From Streptomyces typhae (GTDB lineage: Bacteria; Actinomycetota; Actinomycetes; Streptomycetales; Streptomycetaceae), in the NCBI RefSeq assembly GCF_009755605.1, contig NZ_WPNZ01000002.1:48184-112183 (forward strand): a stretch of DNA of 64,000 nucleotides, read 5' to 3'. The notes under the pieces are model-generated. The model saw only the letters and a program-made list of their open reading frames with translations, was not told where the DNA came from and did no database searches. The position numbers were made by a program, and so were the translations under genes. Of this stretch, positions 8,122 through 16,199 are shown in pieces. How positions within the stretch are numbered: the stretch's first letter is position 1; each line of letters begins with the position of its first letter.

Positions 8122-9252
8122 TCAGTTGAGCAGGTGCAGCGGGACGCGCCGGAAGGTGATCGTCTCGTAGGCGCTGAAGTCCCCGGTCTCGTAGAGCAGC
8201 CCGAGGGCGCCCGCGTCCAGGCGGGCGAGGTCGGAGTACGCGGCGGGCAGCCCGTCGACCGTGTGGACGACGTGCCAGGTGGTGCCGGAGTCGAAGCTGG
8301 CCCGGATGCTCATCAGGGCGCGGAAGCCGGGGTCGGCGGGGCCGGAGTAGAGGAGCACGTCGGGGTCGCGCAGCTGGAGTACCGCGGCCTCGACGACGGG
8401 TCCGGTGAGGCCGGCCTGCGGCCGGAAGGGCTTGGCGAGGCTCTCGCCGCCGTCGTGGGAGTGCGCGTCCGCGCGGGTGCCGGGGGCCGGCGAGTCGTTG
8501 CGGGTGTTGAAGTAGACACGGCCGTCGGGGAGCTCGGCGGCGGTGGTCTCGTTGACGTTGACGTAGCCGTCGGGGTTGTCGTCGACGTACCCGATGCGCC
8601 AGGTCTGCCCGAGGTCGTCGCTCAGCAGGCAGTGCCCGCCGTTGTAGCGGCCCTCGGTGCCGACGTCGCTGCCCGTGGGGGGCAGCGAGTGGTTGGCGGG
8701 GACGACGACCCTGCCGCCGGTGAGCTGGATGGCGTGGCCGGGCGTGGTCGCGTACCAGCGCCAGTGGGGCTTCTTCGTCTGCGGGGTGATCTCGCGGGGC
8801 GTCGACCAGGTGAGGCCGTCGTCGTCGCTGTGCTGCACCCATACGCGGCGGCCGTCGGCCGCGGCGACCTCGCCGCGCCGGATGGCGGCCTCGGTGGCCT
8901 CGGCGGCGTTCCTGACCTGGACGAGCAGGATGCGCCCGGTGTCGAGGACGACGGGTGCGGGGTTCCCCGCGAGGTCGGTGCCGTTGGCGCCGACGACCTG
9001 GAGCGGGCCCCAGGTGCGGCCGCCGTCGACGGACCGTTTCAGGACCACGTCGATGTTCCCGAAGTCCTCCTGCGAGCCGACCCGGCCCTCGCAGAAGGCG
9101 AGGACGGTGCCGGTGTGCGTGACGACCACGGCGGGGATCCGGAAACTCGCGTACCCCTCGTTCCTCGCGCGGAACGGAACGGACGTCTCGACTGTCACAG
9201 CCTGCTCGGTTTGCTCAGCCTGCTCGGTTTGCTCAGATTTACCCATTGGCAT
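8122..9252 (-). CDS. Exo-alpha-sialidase (BNR/Asp-box, GH33-like)
   Basis: A 376-residue predicted sialidase. The FRIP motif is present near residue 34 (ASFRIPAVV), with four Asp boxes of the SxDxGxTW type: SVDGGRTWG, SDDDGLTWS, SDDLGQTW and SFDSGTTW. These give the six-bladed propeller fold. It would release terminal sialic acids from glycoconjugates. No signal peptide or anchor is visible, so it appears cytoplasmic or exported by another route. Start: ATG 9252 (AAGAGG, 6-nt spacing) is preferred to ATG 9246. The N-terminus contains an EQTEQAEQTEQA repeat. A CATACT hexamer at 9324-9319 could be its -10. Confidence 0.88.
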   Translation of the reverse strand: MPMGKSEQTEQAEQTEQAVTVETSVPFRARNEGYASFRIPAVVVTHTGTVLAFCEGRVGSQEDFGNIDVVLKRSVDGGRTWGPLQVVGANGTDLAGNPAPVVLDTGRILLVQVRNAAEATEAAIRRGEVAAADGRRVWVQHSDDDGLTWSTPREITPQTKKPHWRWYATTPGHAIQLTGGRVVVPANHSLPPTGSDVGTEGRYNGGHCLLSDDLGQTWRIGYVDDNPDGYVNVNETTAAELPDGRVYFNTRNDSPAPGTRADAHSHDGGESLAKPFRPQAGLTGPVVEAAVLQLRDPDVLLYSGPADPGFRALMSIRASFDSGTTWHVVHTVDGLPAAYSDLARLDAGALGLLYETGDFSAYETITFRRVPLHLLN

Positions 9253-9321
9253 TCGTGCCTCTTCCCCATCATGGGGGAATTCGCGGTGAACTCCCGCTGT
9301 CGAATCTTCCGTTGAGGCAGT

Positions 9322-9933
9322 ATGCGCCGCATGGACGCCGTACGCGTCGCGCTGTTGCGCGAAGTTCTCGCCGGAACCGAATGGCCGGGTGCCACCAGGC
9401 GTTTCGCGGGGGCCCTGCGCTCCAGCGTGGTCCCGCACGGCGGCGGTCTGCTGCTCGTGGGCACCCGGGAGTACGAGCCGTGGCACCTGGCCGCGCATCT
9501 GGTGGACGAGGCCGCCTGGTCCGGCACCCCTGAGCTGGCCCCCACCCTCGTACGACACCGGCCGCGCCCGGACGCGCCCGCGCAGCTGGCGGTGGGCCTC
9601 GGCCGCATCGAGGCGGCGCGGCGCGGCGAGACGCTGCTCGTGGTGGCGCCCACCGCACCCCCGGAGGACCTCCTCGCCCGGGTGCACGACGCGCGGCGGG
9701 CGGGCGCGACGGTGTTCGCGCTCGACGAGCACGAGGGCGACCTGGGAACCCTCGCCCACGAGGCGCTCACGGTGCCGGACGACGCAGGCCTCGACCTGGA
9801 CACCGTCCAGCACCTGGTGAGCGCGGCGGCGGGCGAGAACGCCGCACCCCCGGCGCGCGGGCGGCGGCGGTTCCGTGACCGGCTCTCCCGCCTCGCGGAC
9901 CAGCTCACGGCGCCGCCGCCGTCGCGGTGGTGA
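9322..9933 (+). CDS. Conserved actinobacterial protein of unknown function
   Basis: A 203-residue soluble protein with no signal peptide or membrane segment. It is rich in Ala, Arg and Leu. It has a hydrophobic core pattern (GGGLLLVGTREYEPWHLAAHL near residues 40-60, GETLLVVAPTAPPEDLL near 103-120), suggestive of an alpha/beta fold, and a basic Arg-rich tail. The start may be ATG 9322 or ATG 9331; neither has a clear Shine-Dalgarno sequence. It is divergent from the sialidase with a 69-bp shared upstream region. I do not recognise its function. Confidence 0.75.
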   Translation: MRRMDAVRVALLREVLAGTEWPGATRRFAGALRSSVVPHGGGLLLVGTREYEPWHLAAHLVDEAAWSGTPELAPTLVRHRPRPDAPAQLAVGLGRIEAARRGETLLVVAPTAPPEDLLARVHDARRAGATVFALDEHEGDLGTLAHEALTVPDDAGLDLDTVQHLVSAAAGENAAPPARGRRRFRDRLSRLADQLTAPPPSRW

Positions 9934-10038
9934 TCCGCGCTCCGCGCCGGGAGGGGCTGTGCGCTGCCCGCGCGGCGGACCCGTGCCCCCGCAAAATCGT
10001 TTGCGTGGAGGGCCGTCCGCCGCTGACCATGACCCCTT

Positions 10039-11307
10039 GTGAAACGCCTCGCCTCCCTGCTGCCCGACCTCTCCCCCTGGCACTCCACCCGCGACTTCCG
10101 TCTCCTGTGGGTGCAGGGCCTGGTCACCTACTTCGGCAGCTTCATGGCGATGATCGCCCTGCCGCTCCAGATCAAGCACCTCACCGACTCGCCGCTCGCG
10201 GTCGGCGCCATGGGCGCCGTCGAGCTGGTGCCGCTGATCGTCTGCGGTCTGTACGGCGGGGCGCTCGCGGACGCGGTGGACCGCCGCAAGGTGATCCTCC
10301 TGACCGAGGCGGCGCTCGGGCTGCTGGCCCTCGTGCTGTTCGTGAACGCGCTCCTGCCGCAGCCGATGCTGTGGCCGCTGTACGTGGTGGCGGCCGGCGT
10401 CTCCGGTCTCGCCGGGCTCCAGCGGCCCGCCCTGGACTCGCTGATGGCCCGCATCGTGCCGCACGACCAGCTCACGGCCGCCGCCGCGCTGAACTCGCTG
10501 CGCTGGAACGTGGGCGCGATCGCCGGTCCCGCGCTCGCGGGTGTCGTCGTCGCCTACGCGGGTCACGCCAGCGCGTACGCGGTGACCGTGATCGCCTTCG
10601 CCGTGTCGGTGGCGCTGTGCACCCGGCTCTCCCCCGCGCCCGCCGCGCACAACGCCGAGAAGCCCTCGCTGCGGGGGCTCGCGGAGGGGGCGCGGTACGC
10701 GTGGTCGCGGCCGGTGCTGCTCGGGACGTACGCGATCGACGGGGTGGCGATGCTGTTCGCGTTCCCGAACACGATCTTCCCGTTCCTCGCGGACGACCTG
10801 GACGCCGAGTGGTCGCTGGGCCTGATGTACGCGGCCGGGGCCGTCGGCTCGCTGCTCCTCAGCCTCACCAGCGGCTGGACCTCGCGGGTGCGGCGGCACG
10901 GGGTGCTCGTGGTGTGCGGGGCGGCGGGGTGGGGCGCCGCCATCACGCTGGCGGGCCTGCTCTCCGACGTCTGGCTGGTGCTGTGCTGTCTGGCGCTCGC
11001 CGGTGCGGGCGACATGCTCAGCGGGCTCGGGCGGTCGACGATCTGGAACCAGACCATTCCCGACGGACTTCGGGGGCGGCTCGCGGGGATCGAGGTCCTC
11101 TCCTACAGCGTCGGGCCGCAGCTCGGGCAGGTGCGGGCGGGGGCCGCGGCGGGGTGGAGCGGGACGCGGCCCGCGATCTGGTCCGGGGGCCTCGTCTGTG
11201 TGGGGGCGGTGGCCGCGCTGACCGCGGCGATGCCCGCGCTGCTGCGGTACGACGCCGCCACGGATGCCGATGCCCGGCTGCGGCGGGACGCGGCTGCCGC
11301 CGCGTAG
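10039..11307 (+). CDS. MFS transporter, EntS/DHA3-like exporter
   Basis: A 422-residue major facilitator with about 12 membrane segments. The loop between helices 2 and 3 reads GALADAVDRRKVI near residue 75, a form of the MFS motif GxLADrxdRR. PALDSLMARIVPHDQLTAAAALNSL near residue 135 is the pattern of the EntS (enterobactin exporter)/multidrug DHA3 group. The start is GTG 10039, with no strong Shine-Dalgarno. Siderophore export would fit the nearby haem and iron genes, but there is no iron box upstream, so this is only a guess. Confidence 0.88.
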   Translation: MKRLASLLPDLSPWHSTRDFRLLWVQGLVTYFGSFMAMIALPLQIKHLTDSPLAVGAMGAVELVPLIVCGLYGGALADAVDRRKVILLTEAALGLLALVLFVNALLPQPMLWPLYVVAAGVSGLAGLQRPALDSLMARIVPHDQLTAAAALNSLRWNVGAIAGPALAGVVVAYAGHASAYAVTVIAFAVSVALCTRLSPAPAAHNAEKPSLRGLAEGARYAWSRPVLLGTYAIDGVAMLFAFPNTIFPFLADDLDAEWSLGLMYAAGAVGSLLLSLTSGWTSRVRRHGVLVVCGAAGWGAAITLAGLLSDVWLVLCCLALAGAGDMLSGLGRSTIWNQTIPDGLRGRLAGIEVLSYSVGPQLGQVRAGAAAGWSGTRPAIWSGGLVCVGAVAALTAAMPALLRYDAATDADARLRRDAAAAA

Positions 11308-11501
11308 GTCCCGCGGCTCAGCCCCACGCGCCGCGGGCCCGACGCCCGGACCAGGCCCCTTTACGCCGGGTTACGTCGGGTTACGTCGGGCCCTACGTGT
11401 CAGCCGCCCGGCGTCGGGGCCGTGCCCACAGGGGGGCCGGCAGGGCGGCCGGCCACCCGGGGGCGGGTGCCAGCCGGGGAGGCCCGCGTCGGGGGTGGGT
11501 G

Positions 11502-11741
11502 TCAGCGGGGGCCCGGGTCGGGGGTCTCGCCCGTGTCGCTGTCGTGCCAGCGCGGGTCCGTGTCCCATTCCAGGTTGCGCTCCCGCGCGCTCTCCATCGC
11601 GTGGGTGGCCTCCTCGCGGGAGGCGTAAGGGCCGAACCGGTCCTTGCCGGGGCACTCCGGCCCCTCCTCGACCTTCTTGTGGTCCAGGCAGTAGTACCAC
11701 TCGCCCGGCTTGCCCACGGTCCGCTTCTTGAACAGCGCCAT
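11502..11741 (-). CDS. Small conserved SPOR-like protein, unknown function
   Basis: A 79-residue soluble protein. The N-terminus is basic ([15 protein letters not shown]), the middle holds two cysteines in [17 protein letters not shown], and [17 protein letters not shown] resembles the turn and helix of SPOR-type folds. The acidic tail is Asp/Pro-rich. AGGAG lies 7 nt before ATG 11741. It is divergent from map with 58 bp between the starts. I do not know a role; metal binding through the Cys/His pair is possible. The 194-bp gap to its left carries short GGGTTACGTC direct repeats near 11370-11395. Confidence 0.78.
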   Translation of the reverse strand: MALFKKRTVGKPGEWYYCLDHKKVEEGPECPGKDRFGPYASREEATHAMESARERNLEWDTDPRWHDSDTGETPDPGPR

Positions 11742-11799
11742 GTCCTGCTCCTCTCTCTCCCGCCATGCTGCCCCACGTGTGCTCGTTAGACTCGCTGGC

Positions 11800-12657
11800 A
11801 TGTCTGGCCAGTCACTGCTCGTACCAGGGGAGCTCTCTCCCACCCGTTCCGTGCCCGGGAACATCCGGCGCCCGGAGTACGTCGGCAAGCCCGCGCCGAC
11901 GCCGTACAACGGTCCGGAGGTGCAGACCCCGGAGACCGTCGAGCTGATGCGGACCGCGGGCCGCATCGCCGCGCGCGCGATGGCGGAGGCCGCCAAGGCG
12001 ATCGCGCCCGGCGTGACCACCGACGAGCTCGACCGCATCGCCCACGCGTACATGTGCGACCACGGCGCCTACCCCTCGACGCTCGGCTACCGCGGCTTCC
12101 CGAAGTCGCTGTGCTCCTCGGTCAACGAGGTCATCTGCCACGGCATCCCCGACTCCACCGTCCTCAAGGACGGCGACATCATCAACCTGGACGTCACGGC
12201 GTACATCGGCGGCGTGCACGGCGACAACAACGCCACGTACCTGGTGGGCGACGTCGACGAGGAGTCGAGGCTGCTCGTCGAGCGCACCCGCGAGTCCCTG
12301 AACCGCGCCATCAAGGCGGTCAGGCCCGGCCGCCAGATCAACATCATCGGCCGCGTCATCGAGTCCTACGCCAAGCGCTTCGGCTACGGCGTCGTACGCG
12401 ACTTCACCGGCCACGGCATCAACTCGTCGTTCCACTCCGGCCTGATCGTCCCGCACTACGACAGCCCGCACGCGACGACGGTCATCCAGCCGGGCATGAC
12501 CTTCACCATCGAGCCGATGCTGACCCTCGGCACGTACGAGTACGACATGTGGGACGACGGCTGGACCGTCGTGACGAAGGACCGCAAGCGCACCGCGCAG
12601 TTCGAGCACACGCTGGTCGTGACGGACACCGGGGCGGAGATCCTCACGCTGCCGTGA
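11800..12657 (+). CDS. map: Methionine aminopeptidase, type I
   Basis: A 285-residue cytosolic dinuclear metallopeptidase that removes the initiator methionine from nascent proteins. The metal ligands are visible in order: Asp in INLDVT, Asp in HGDNNAT, His in FTGHGIN, Glu in TIEPML and Glu in QFEHT. HGIP contains the substrate His. The ~40-residue N-terminal extension with RRPEYVGKP is typical of the longer actinobacterial form (type Ic). ATG 11800 follows TAGACT (11787-11792) by exactly 7 nt and lacks a Shine-Dalgarno, so the mRNA is probably leaderless. A strong terminator follows. Confidence 0.95.
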   Translation: MSGQSLLVPGELSPTRSVPGNIRRPEYVGKPAPTPYNGPEVQTPETVELMRTAGRIAARAMAEAAKAIAPGVTTDELDRIAHAYMCDHGAYPSTLGYRGFPKSLCSSVNEVICHGIPDSTVLKDGDIINLDVTAYIGGVHGDNNATYLVGDVDEESRLLVERTRESLNRAIKAVRPGRQINIIGRVIESYAKRFGYGVVRDFTGHGINSSFHSGLIVPHYDSPHATTVIQPGMTFTIEPMLTLGTYEYDMWDDGWTVVTKDRKRTAQFEHTLVVTDTGAEILTLP

Positions 12658-12682
12658 CCGGTCCCGGACGACGGGACGAAAG

Positions 12683-12711
12683 AGCCGGGCCCTGTCGGGT
12701 CCGGCTTTTTT
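12683..12711 (+). terminator. Rho-independent terminator of map
   Basis: A 10-bp stem (12683-12692 with 12697-12706, one G-U pair), TGTC loop, then six T's (12706-12711). It is one of the few hairpins in the window with a clear T-run and lies 26 bp after the map stop codon. Confidence 0.9.
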
Positions 12712-12780
12712 GATCCATACGCATCCCCCACCACCGACGGGGTATGTTTTTTGCCGACAGGACGTCGGGAACCAGTTGAC

Positions 12781-12799
12781 TTAGGTAAGCCTAACCTTA
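12781..12799. promoter_or_regulatory. Iron box (DmdR/IdeR-type) in the haem oxygenase promoter
   Basis: TTAGGTAAGCCTAACCTTA closely matches the actinobacterial iron-box palindrome TTAGGTTAGSCTAACCTAA. It sits between a -35-like TTGACT (12776-12781) and a -10-like TAGATG (12798-12803; 16-bp spacer), so bound Fe-DmdR would block transcription. Repression in iron-replete cells is the expected behaviour for this class; no binding has been shown here. Confidence 0.9.
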
Positions 12800-12856
12800 G
12801 ATGATCGGTCCTGGCCATCTTGGTTCCCGCCCGTCTATCGGCTCCGGAGGTCCCCC

Positions 12857-13534
12857 ATGGACTCGGCGATCACTCAGCGCCCCTCGTTCTCGACGCTCAT
12901 CCGCACGGCGTCCCACGAACAGCACACGGAGGCGGAGTCGTCCTCGTTCATGAGCGACCTCCTCGGCGGCCGCCTCGACGTGAGCGCGTACGCGAGGTAC
13001 ACGGAACAGCTCTGGTTCGTCTACCGCGCCCTGGAGGACGCCGCGCAGACCCTGCGCGAGGACCCCGTGGCGGGGCCCTTCATACAGCCCGAGCTGGCGC
13101 GCGTCGCCGAGCTCGAGCGGGACCTCGCGCATCTGCGCGGCCCCGACTGGCGCGCGGGCCTCAGCGCCCTGCCCGCCACGGCCGCGTACGCGGCCCGCGT
13201 CGAGGAGTGCGCCCGCACGTGGCCCGGCGGCTATGTCGCCCACCACTACACCCGCTATCTCGGGGACCTGTCCGGCGGACAGATCATCCGCGGCAAGGCG
13301 GAGCAGACGTGGGGCTTCGCCCGCAAGGGCGACGGAGTGCGGTTCTACGTCTTCGAGGGGATCTCCAACCCCGCCGCGTTCAAGCGGGGTTACCGAGAGC
13401 TGCTCGACGGGCTCGACGCCGTCGTCCCGGACGAGCTGGAGAAGCAGCGCATCGTCGACGAGTGCAAGTTCGCGTTCGTCCTGAACACCGCTGTCTTTCG
13501 GGAGCTGGGGGGCGAGTTCCCGCTGTCCGCGTAG
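12857..13534 (+). CDS. hmuO: Haem oxygenase (biliverdin-producing)
   Basis: A 225-residue all-helical cytosolic enzyme that opens the haem ring with O2 and electrons to give biliverdin, CO and iron. THE-like N-terminal helix TASHEQHTEAE (near residues 17-27) contains the proximal His. The distal-helix glycine motif is YLGDLSGGQIIRG near residue 135. Both match the HmuO/HO-1 family in position and length. GGAGG with 6-nt spacing precedes ATG 12857. The iron box in its promoter, plus the HtaA and HmuTUV genes 1-8 kb away, makes it the intracellular end of a haem-iron acquisition pathway. Confidence 0.95.
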   Translation: MDSAITQRPSFSTLIRTASHEQHTEAESSSFMSDLLGGRLDVSAYARYTEQLWFVYRALEDAAQTLREDPVAGPFIQPELARVAELERDLAHLRGPDWRAGLSALPATAAYAARVEECARTWPGGYVAHHYTRYLGDLSGGQIIRGKAEQTWGFARKGDGVRFYVFEGISNPAAFKRGYRELLDGLDAVVPDELEKQRIVDECKFAFVLNTAVFRELGGEFPLSA

Positions 13535-13572
13535 GAGTTGCTGCCCTGCCGGGCGGGCGTCGATCGCGCTGC

Positions 13573-13658
13573 GCGCTCGTCCTCAAACGCCGGACGGGCT
13601 CAAACGAAACCCCCTACGCCCTGCCGCGCGCTCGTCCTCAAACGCCGGACGGGCTCAA
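13573..13658. repeat. Two copies of the Streptomyces CTCGTCCTCAAACGCCGGAC intergenic element
   Basis: GCGCTCGTCCTCAAACGCCG followed by GACGGGCTCAA occurs at 13573-13603 and again, identically, at 13628-13658. Related copies are at 25812-25838 and 29661-29690. From memory this is a very common Streptomyces intergenic sequence, usually next to gene 3' ends. Here the second copy supplies the last codons and the stop of the PhzF-like gene. Confidence 0.8.
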
Positions 13659-14357
13659 TCGAGCCGGGAACGCCACCCTGCCGCCCAGCTCGATGAAGTC
13701 GTCGGGGGCCGGCGCCGTCAGGAGTTGGGAGCCGCGGCCCTGGGTGATGTTGAGGGCCCGGCCCAGTTCCTGGGTGAGCTGGAGTGCTGCCGCGCCGGTG
13801 GCCTCGTCCTCGACGATGCCGTCCCCGCGGCCGGGGAACCCCCGTGCGCGCACGCGCCCCGCGGCCTCGTCCTCCCACGCCCACGCGTAGACCCACTCCC
13901 CGGTGGGCGGCACGGCGAGCGCCTCCACCTCGGCCGCCGTCGCGTACCGGCGCAGCGTCCGCGGCGGCGCCCAGTCGGCCCGCGCCACGATCCAGCTGAA
14001 CTCCCCGTCCTGCCGCGCCTCGACGACCCCCGCCGCCGTCACCAGCTCCGGCACGTCGAGCAGCCAGGCCGCGCCGACGCACGGGTAGCCCGCGAAGGGC
14101 AGCCGACCCGTGGGCGTGTAGATGTCGATCGCGCCGCGCTCCGGGTCGTCCACGAACACGGTCTCGCTGAAGCCGAGTTTGGCGGCCAGCGCCTGCCGGT
14201 CCGCCCGCGCGGCCACCCGTGAGCCGTTCCGCACGACCCCGAGTTCGTTGCCGTGCCGTCCGTCCGGCGCGCAGAAGACCCGTACGACGTCGATGCCCTG
14301 GTGCACGTCCGGGACACCGGACGTGCCCCGCGCGCCGAGTTCGCTCTCTCCGTTCAC
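13638..14357 (-). CDS. PhzF-family isomerase-like protein
   Basis: A 239-residue member of the PhzF/diaminopimelate-epimerase fold. Family features are GRHGNELGVV near residue 33 (usual GNPxAVV), the active-site loop FSETVFV near residue 62 with the conserved Glu, PFAGYPCVGAA near residue 87 (usual PFCGHAT, here with a Cys), and EDEATGAAALQL near residue 183. The substrate is unknown. The C-terminus (LSPSGV) is encoded entirely by the intergenic repeat at 13628-13658, so the native end may have been replaced. Start GTG 14357 is uncertain; GTG codons nearer the conserved core are possible. Confidence 0.82.
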   Translation of the reverse strand: MNGESELGARGTSGVPDVHQGIDVVRVFCAPDGRHGNELGVVRNGSRVAARADRQALAAKLGFSETVFVDDPERGAIDIYTPTGRLPFAGYPCVGAAWLLDVPELVTAAGVVEARQDGEFSWIVARADWAPPRTLRRYATAAEVEALAVPPTGEWVYAWAWEDEAAGRVRARGFPGRGDGIVEDEATGAAALQLTQELGRALNITQGRGSQLLTAPAPDDFIELGGRVAFPARLSPSGV

Positions 14358-14403
14358 TCCGGCATTGAAGCATCACCGGTGGCGCTCGCGCCCCCGTGCC
14401 GAA

Positions 14404-14454
14404 GGCCGACGGCGGGTGGCCCGCGCACCGCGCGCCCGCCACCCGCCGTCGGCC
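14404..14454 (-). terminator. Terminator hairpin after the HtaA operon
   Basis: A perfect 17-bp inverted repeat (14404-14420 with 14438-14454) with a 17-nt GC-rich loop lies 36 bp beyond the stop of the minus-strand HtaA gene and upstream of the PhzF-like gene. It most likely ends the htaA transcript. Confidence 0.75.
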
Positions 14455-14490
14455 CGGAGTCCTCGCTCCGGCGCACTCCGCCCTTCGCGC

Positions 14491-16107
14491 CTACGCGTGC
14501 CCGTGCGGGCGCAGCGGCCTGCGGCGCGCCGCGTACACCGCTCCGGCCCCGGCCACGACCACCGCGCCCGCGACGCCGAGCAGCGCCCCGGAGGGCGTGT
14601 CGGAGCCCGTCGCGGCCAGCGATCCGGCGCCGCCGACGGAACCGCCGCCGCCACCCACGCTGCCGCCGCCGACCGAACCGCCGCCCGCGGCCGCGGCCGC
14701 GTCACCGCCGCCCCCGCCGGCCTCGCCGGAGGTACCGGCTCCGCCGTCGGAGGAGGGAGCCGGCGGAAGCGCGGCGTCCGCGGACAGGGCGAGCGCCAGC
14801 GTCAGGGGGTCGAGCTTCTCGCCCTTCTTGTACGGCGACCCGTTCTCCTCGCTCTCGAACTGCTTGGCGCCCGCCGCCGTGAGCCGCGTCGGGACCTTGC
14901 GGAGCTGGACGACGTCGCCCTGCGCCGCGTACGAGACACCGGACAGGTCGAGCGTCGCGAACTGCACGTCGTCGTTGGTGCCCGCCGGGGTCTTCACGTC
15001 CACCGACAGCGTGCCCTTGGTGCCGTTCGCGCGGACCTTGAAGTCGCTGAACCTCATGTCGATGCCGTGGTCCTGGTAGCGGAACCGCACGCTGCCCCCG
15101 AAGGACGCGTCGATCTTCCTGGCGTCGGCGTCCCAGGTCGCCTTGGCGTACGGGAAGTCGTATCCGGCGGAGGTCTTCTTGGCGCCCCCGGCGGTCGTCA
15201 CCCCGCCGCCCGAGGAGATGTAGCGCCGGAAGGACTCCTTCAGGCCCCAGGACAGTTTACCGCCGGCGACCTGGCCGGACGGTGCCCGCCCGCCGGAGCC
15301 GCCCGCGCCGGACGTCGGCTTCGGCGCCGGCTTCGTGGGCTTCGGCGCGGGCTTGTCCGAGGGCTTCGGCGACGGCTTGCCGGGCTTGCCCGGCTCACCG
15401 GGCTCGCTGGGCTTGCCGGGTGTGCCGGGTGTGGTCCCCGGTGACGGCGCGGGGCCCGCGTTCTTCACGGTCAGCGTGGCCGGGTCGAGCACCTGGCCCT
15501 TCCGGTAGATGCCGTCGAACGCCTTCGCGCCCTTCGCGGTGAGCTTCGTCGGGATGTCCTTGAACGTCATCGTGGAGCCGGGGCCGTGCCCCGCCGTGAC
15601 GCCGGACAGGTCGAGCACGGCCAGGTCGATGTCGTTCTGCTTGGCACCGTTGAGGGAGACGTCGGCCTGGATGGCACCGGTCTTGCCCTTGGTGTGCACC
15701 CTGACGTCGGCGATCCTGATGTCGAACTTGTGCACCGTCGAGACGAAGCGGACTTCGCCCTTGAAGGCCGCCTTCATGACGTGGCCCGTCATCTTGTACG
15801 TGCCCTTGCCGCCGGTGAAGGTGAACACCCCGTTCCGCGGCGCCTGCTTGGCCCCGCCGGTGACCTTGATCTTCCCGCGCGCCATGCCTGTGACGTAGTC
15901 GCGGAAGGACTTCTTGAGACCCCAGTCCAGGGTGCCGTTCTTGAGCGCGAACGCCTGGGGCGCCCGGGGTGCCTCGGCCGCGACCCCCTCGGCGGGAGTG
16001 TCCGCCGGGGTGTCGGCGACGGCGGGCAGGGTGAGTGCGGCGGCGCCGAGTACAGCGGCGGTCGCGACGGCCGCTGCGCGGGCTATGGGGCGGCGGGTTG
16101 CTGCCAT
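14491..16107 (-). CDS. HtaA-domain haem-binding surface protein with LAxTG sortase signal
   Basis: A 538-residue exported protein: signal peptide (about 1-32), one HtaA domain (about 45-210), a Pro/Lys/Gly spacer (PGKPSEPGEPGKPGKPSPKP type), a second HtaA domain (about 280-430), a Gly/Ser/Val-rich wall spacer, then LAATG at 497-501, a hydrophobic segment and an RRR tail. HtaA domains bind haem at the surface in corynebacteria. LAxTG is the class E sortase signal in Streptomyces, so it should be covalently attached to the wall. The start ATG 16107 has GAGGAG upstream. It lies 92 bp after the first HtaA gene and is probably co-transcribed from the iron-box promoter. Confidence 0.9.
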   Translation of the reverse strand: MAATRRPIARAAAVATAAVLGAAALTLPAVADTPADTPAEGVAAEAPRAPQAFALKNGTLDWGLKKSFRDYVTGMARGKIKVTGGAKQAPRNGVFTFTGGKGTYKMTGHVMKAAFKGEVRFVSTVHKFDIRIADVRVHTKGKTGAIQADVSLNGAKQNDIDLAVLDLSGVTAGHGPGSTMTFKDIPTKLTAKGAKAFDGIYRKGQVLDPATLTVKNAGPAPSPGTTPGTPGKPSEPGEPGKPGKPSPKPSDKPAPKPTKPAPKPTSGAGGSGGRAPSGQVAGGKLSWGLKESFRRYISSGGGVTTAGGAKKTSAGYDFPYAKATWDADARKIDASFGGSVRFRYQDHGIDMRFSDFKVRANGTKGTLSVDVKTPAGTNDDVQFATLDLSGVSYAAQGDVVQLRKVPTRLTAAGAKQFESEENGSPYKKGEKLDPLTLALALSADAALPPAPSSDGGAGTSGEAGGGGGDAAAAAGGGSVGGGSVGGGGGSVGGAGSLAATGSDTPSGALLGVAGAVVVAGAGAVYAARRRPLRPHGHA

Positions 16108-16199
16108 GGTCAGTGTGCTCCTCGAAGGGGGGAAAGGAGGGAGGGGAGGGGGTGCGCGCCTGTCGGTGCGCTTCAGCGGGGTGGTCCCTGGGCTCGGGC

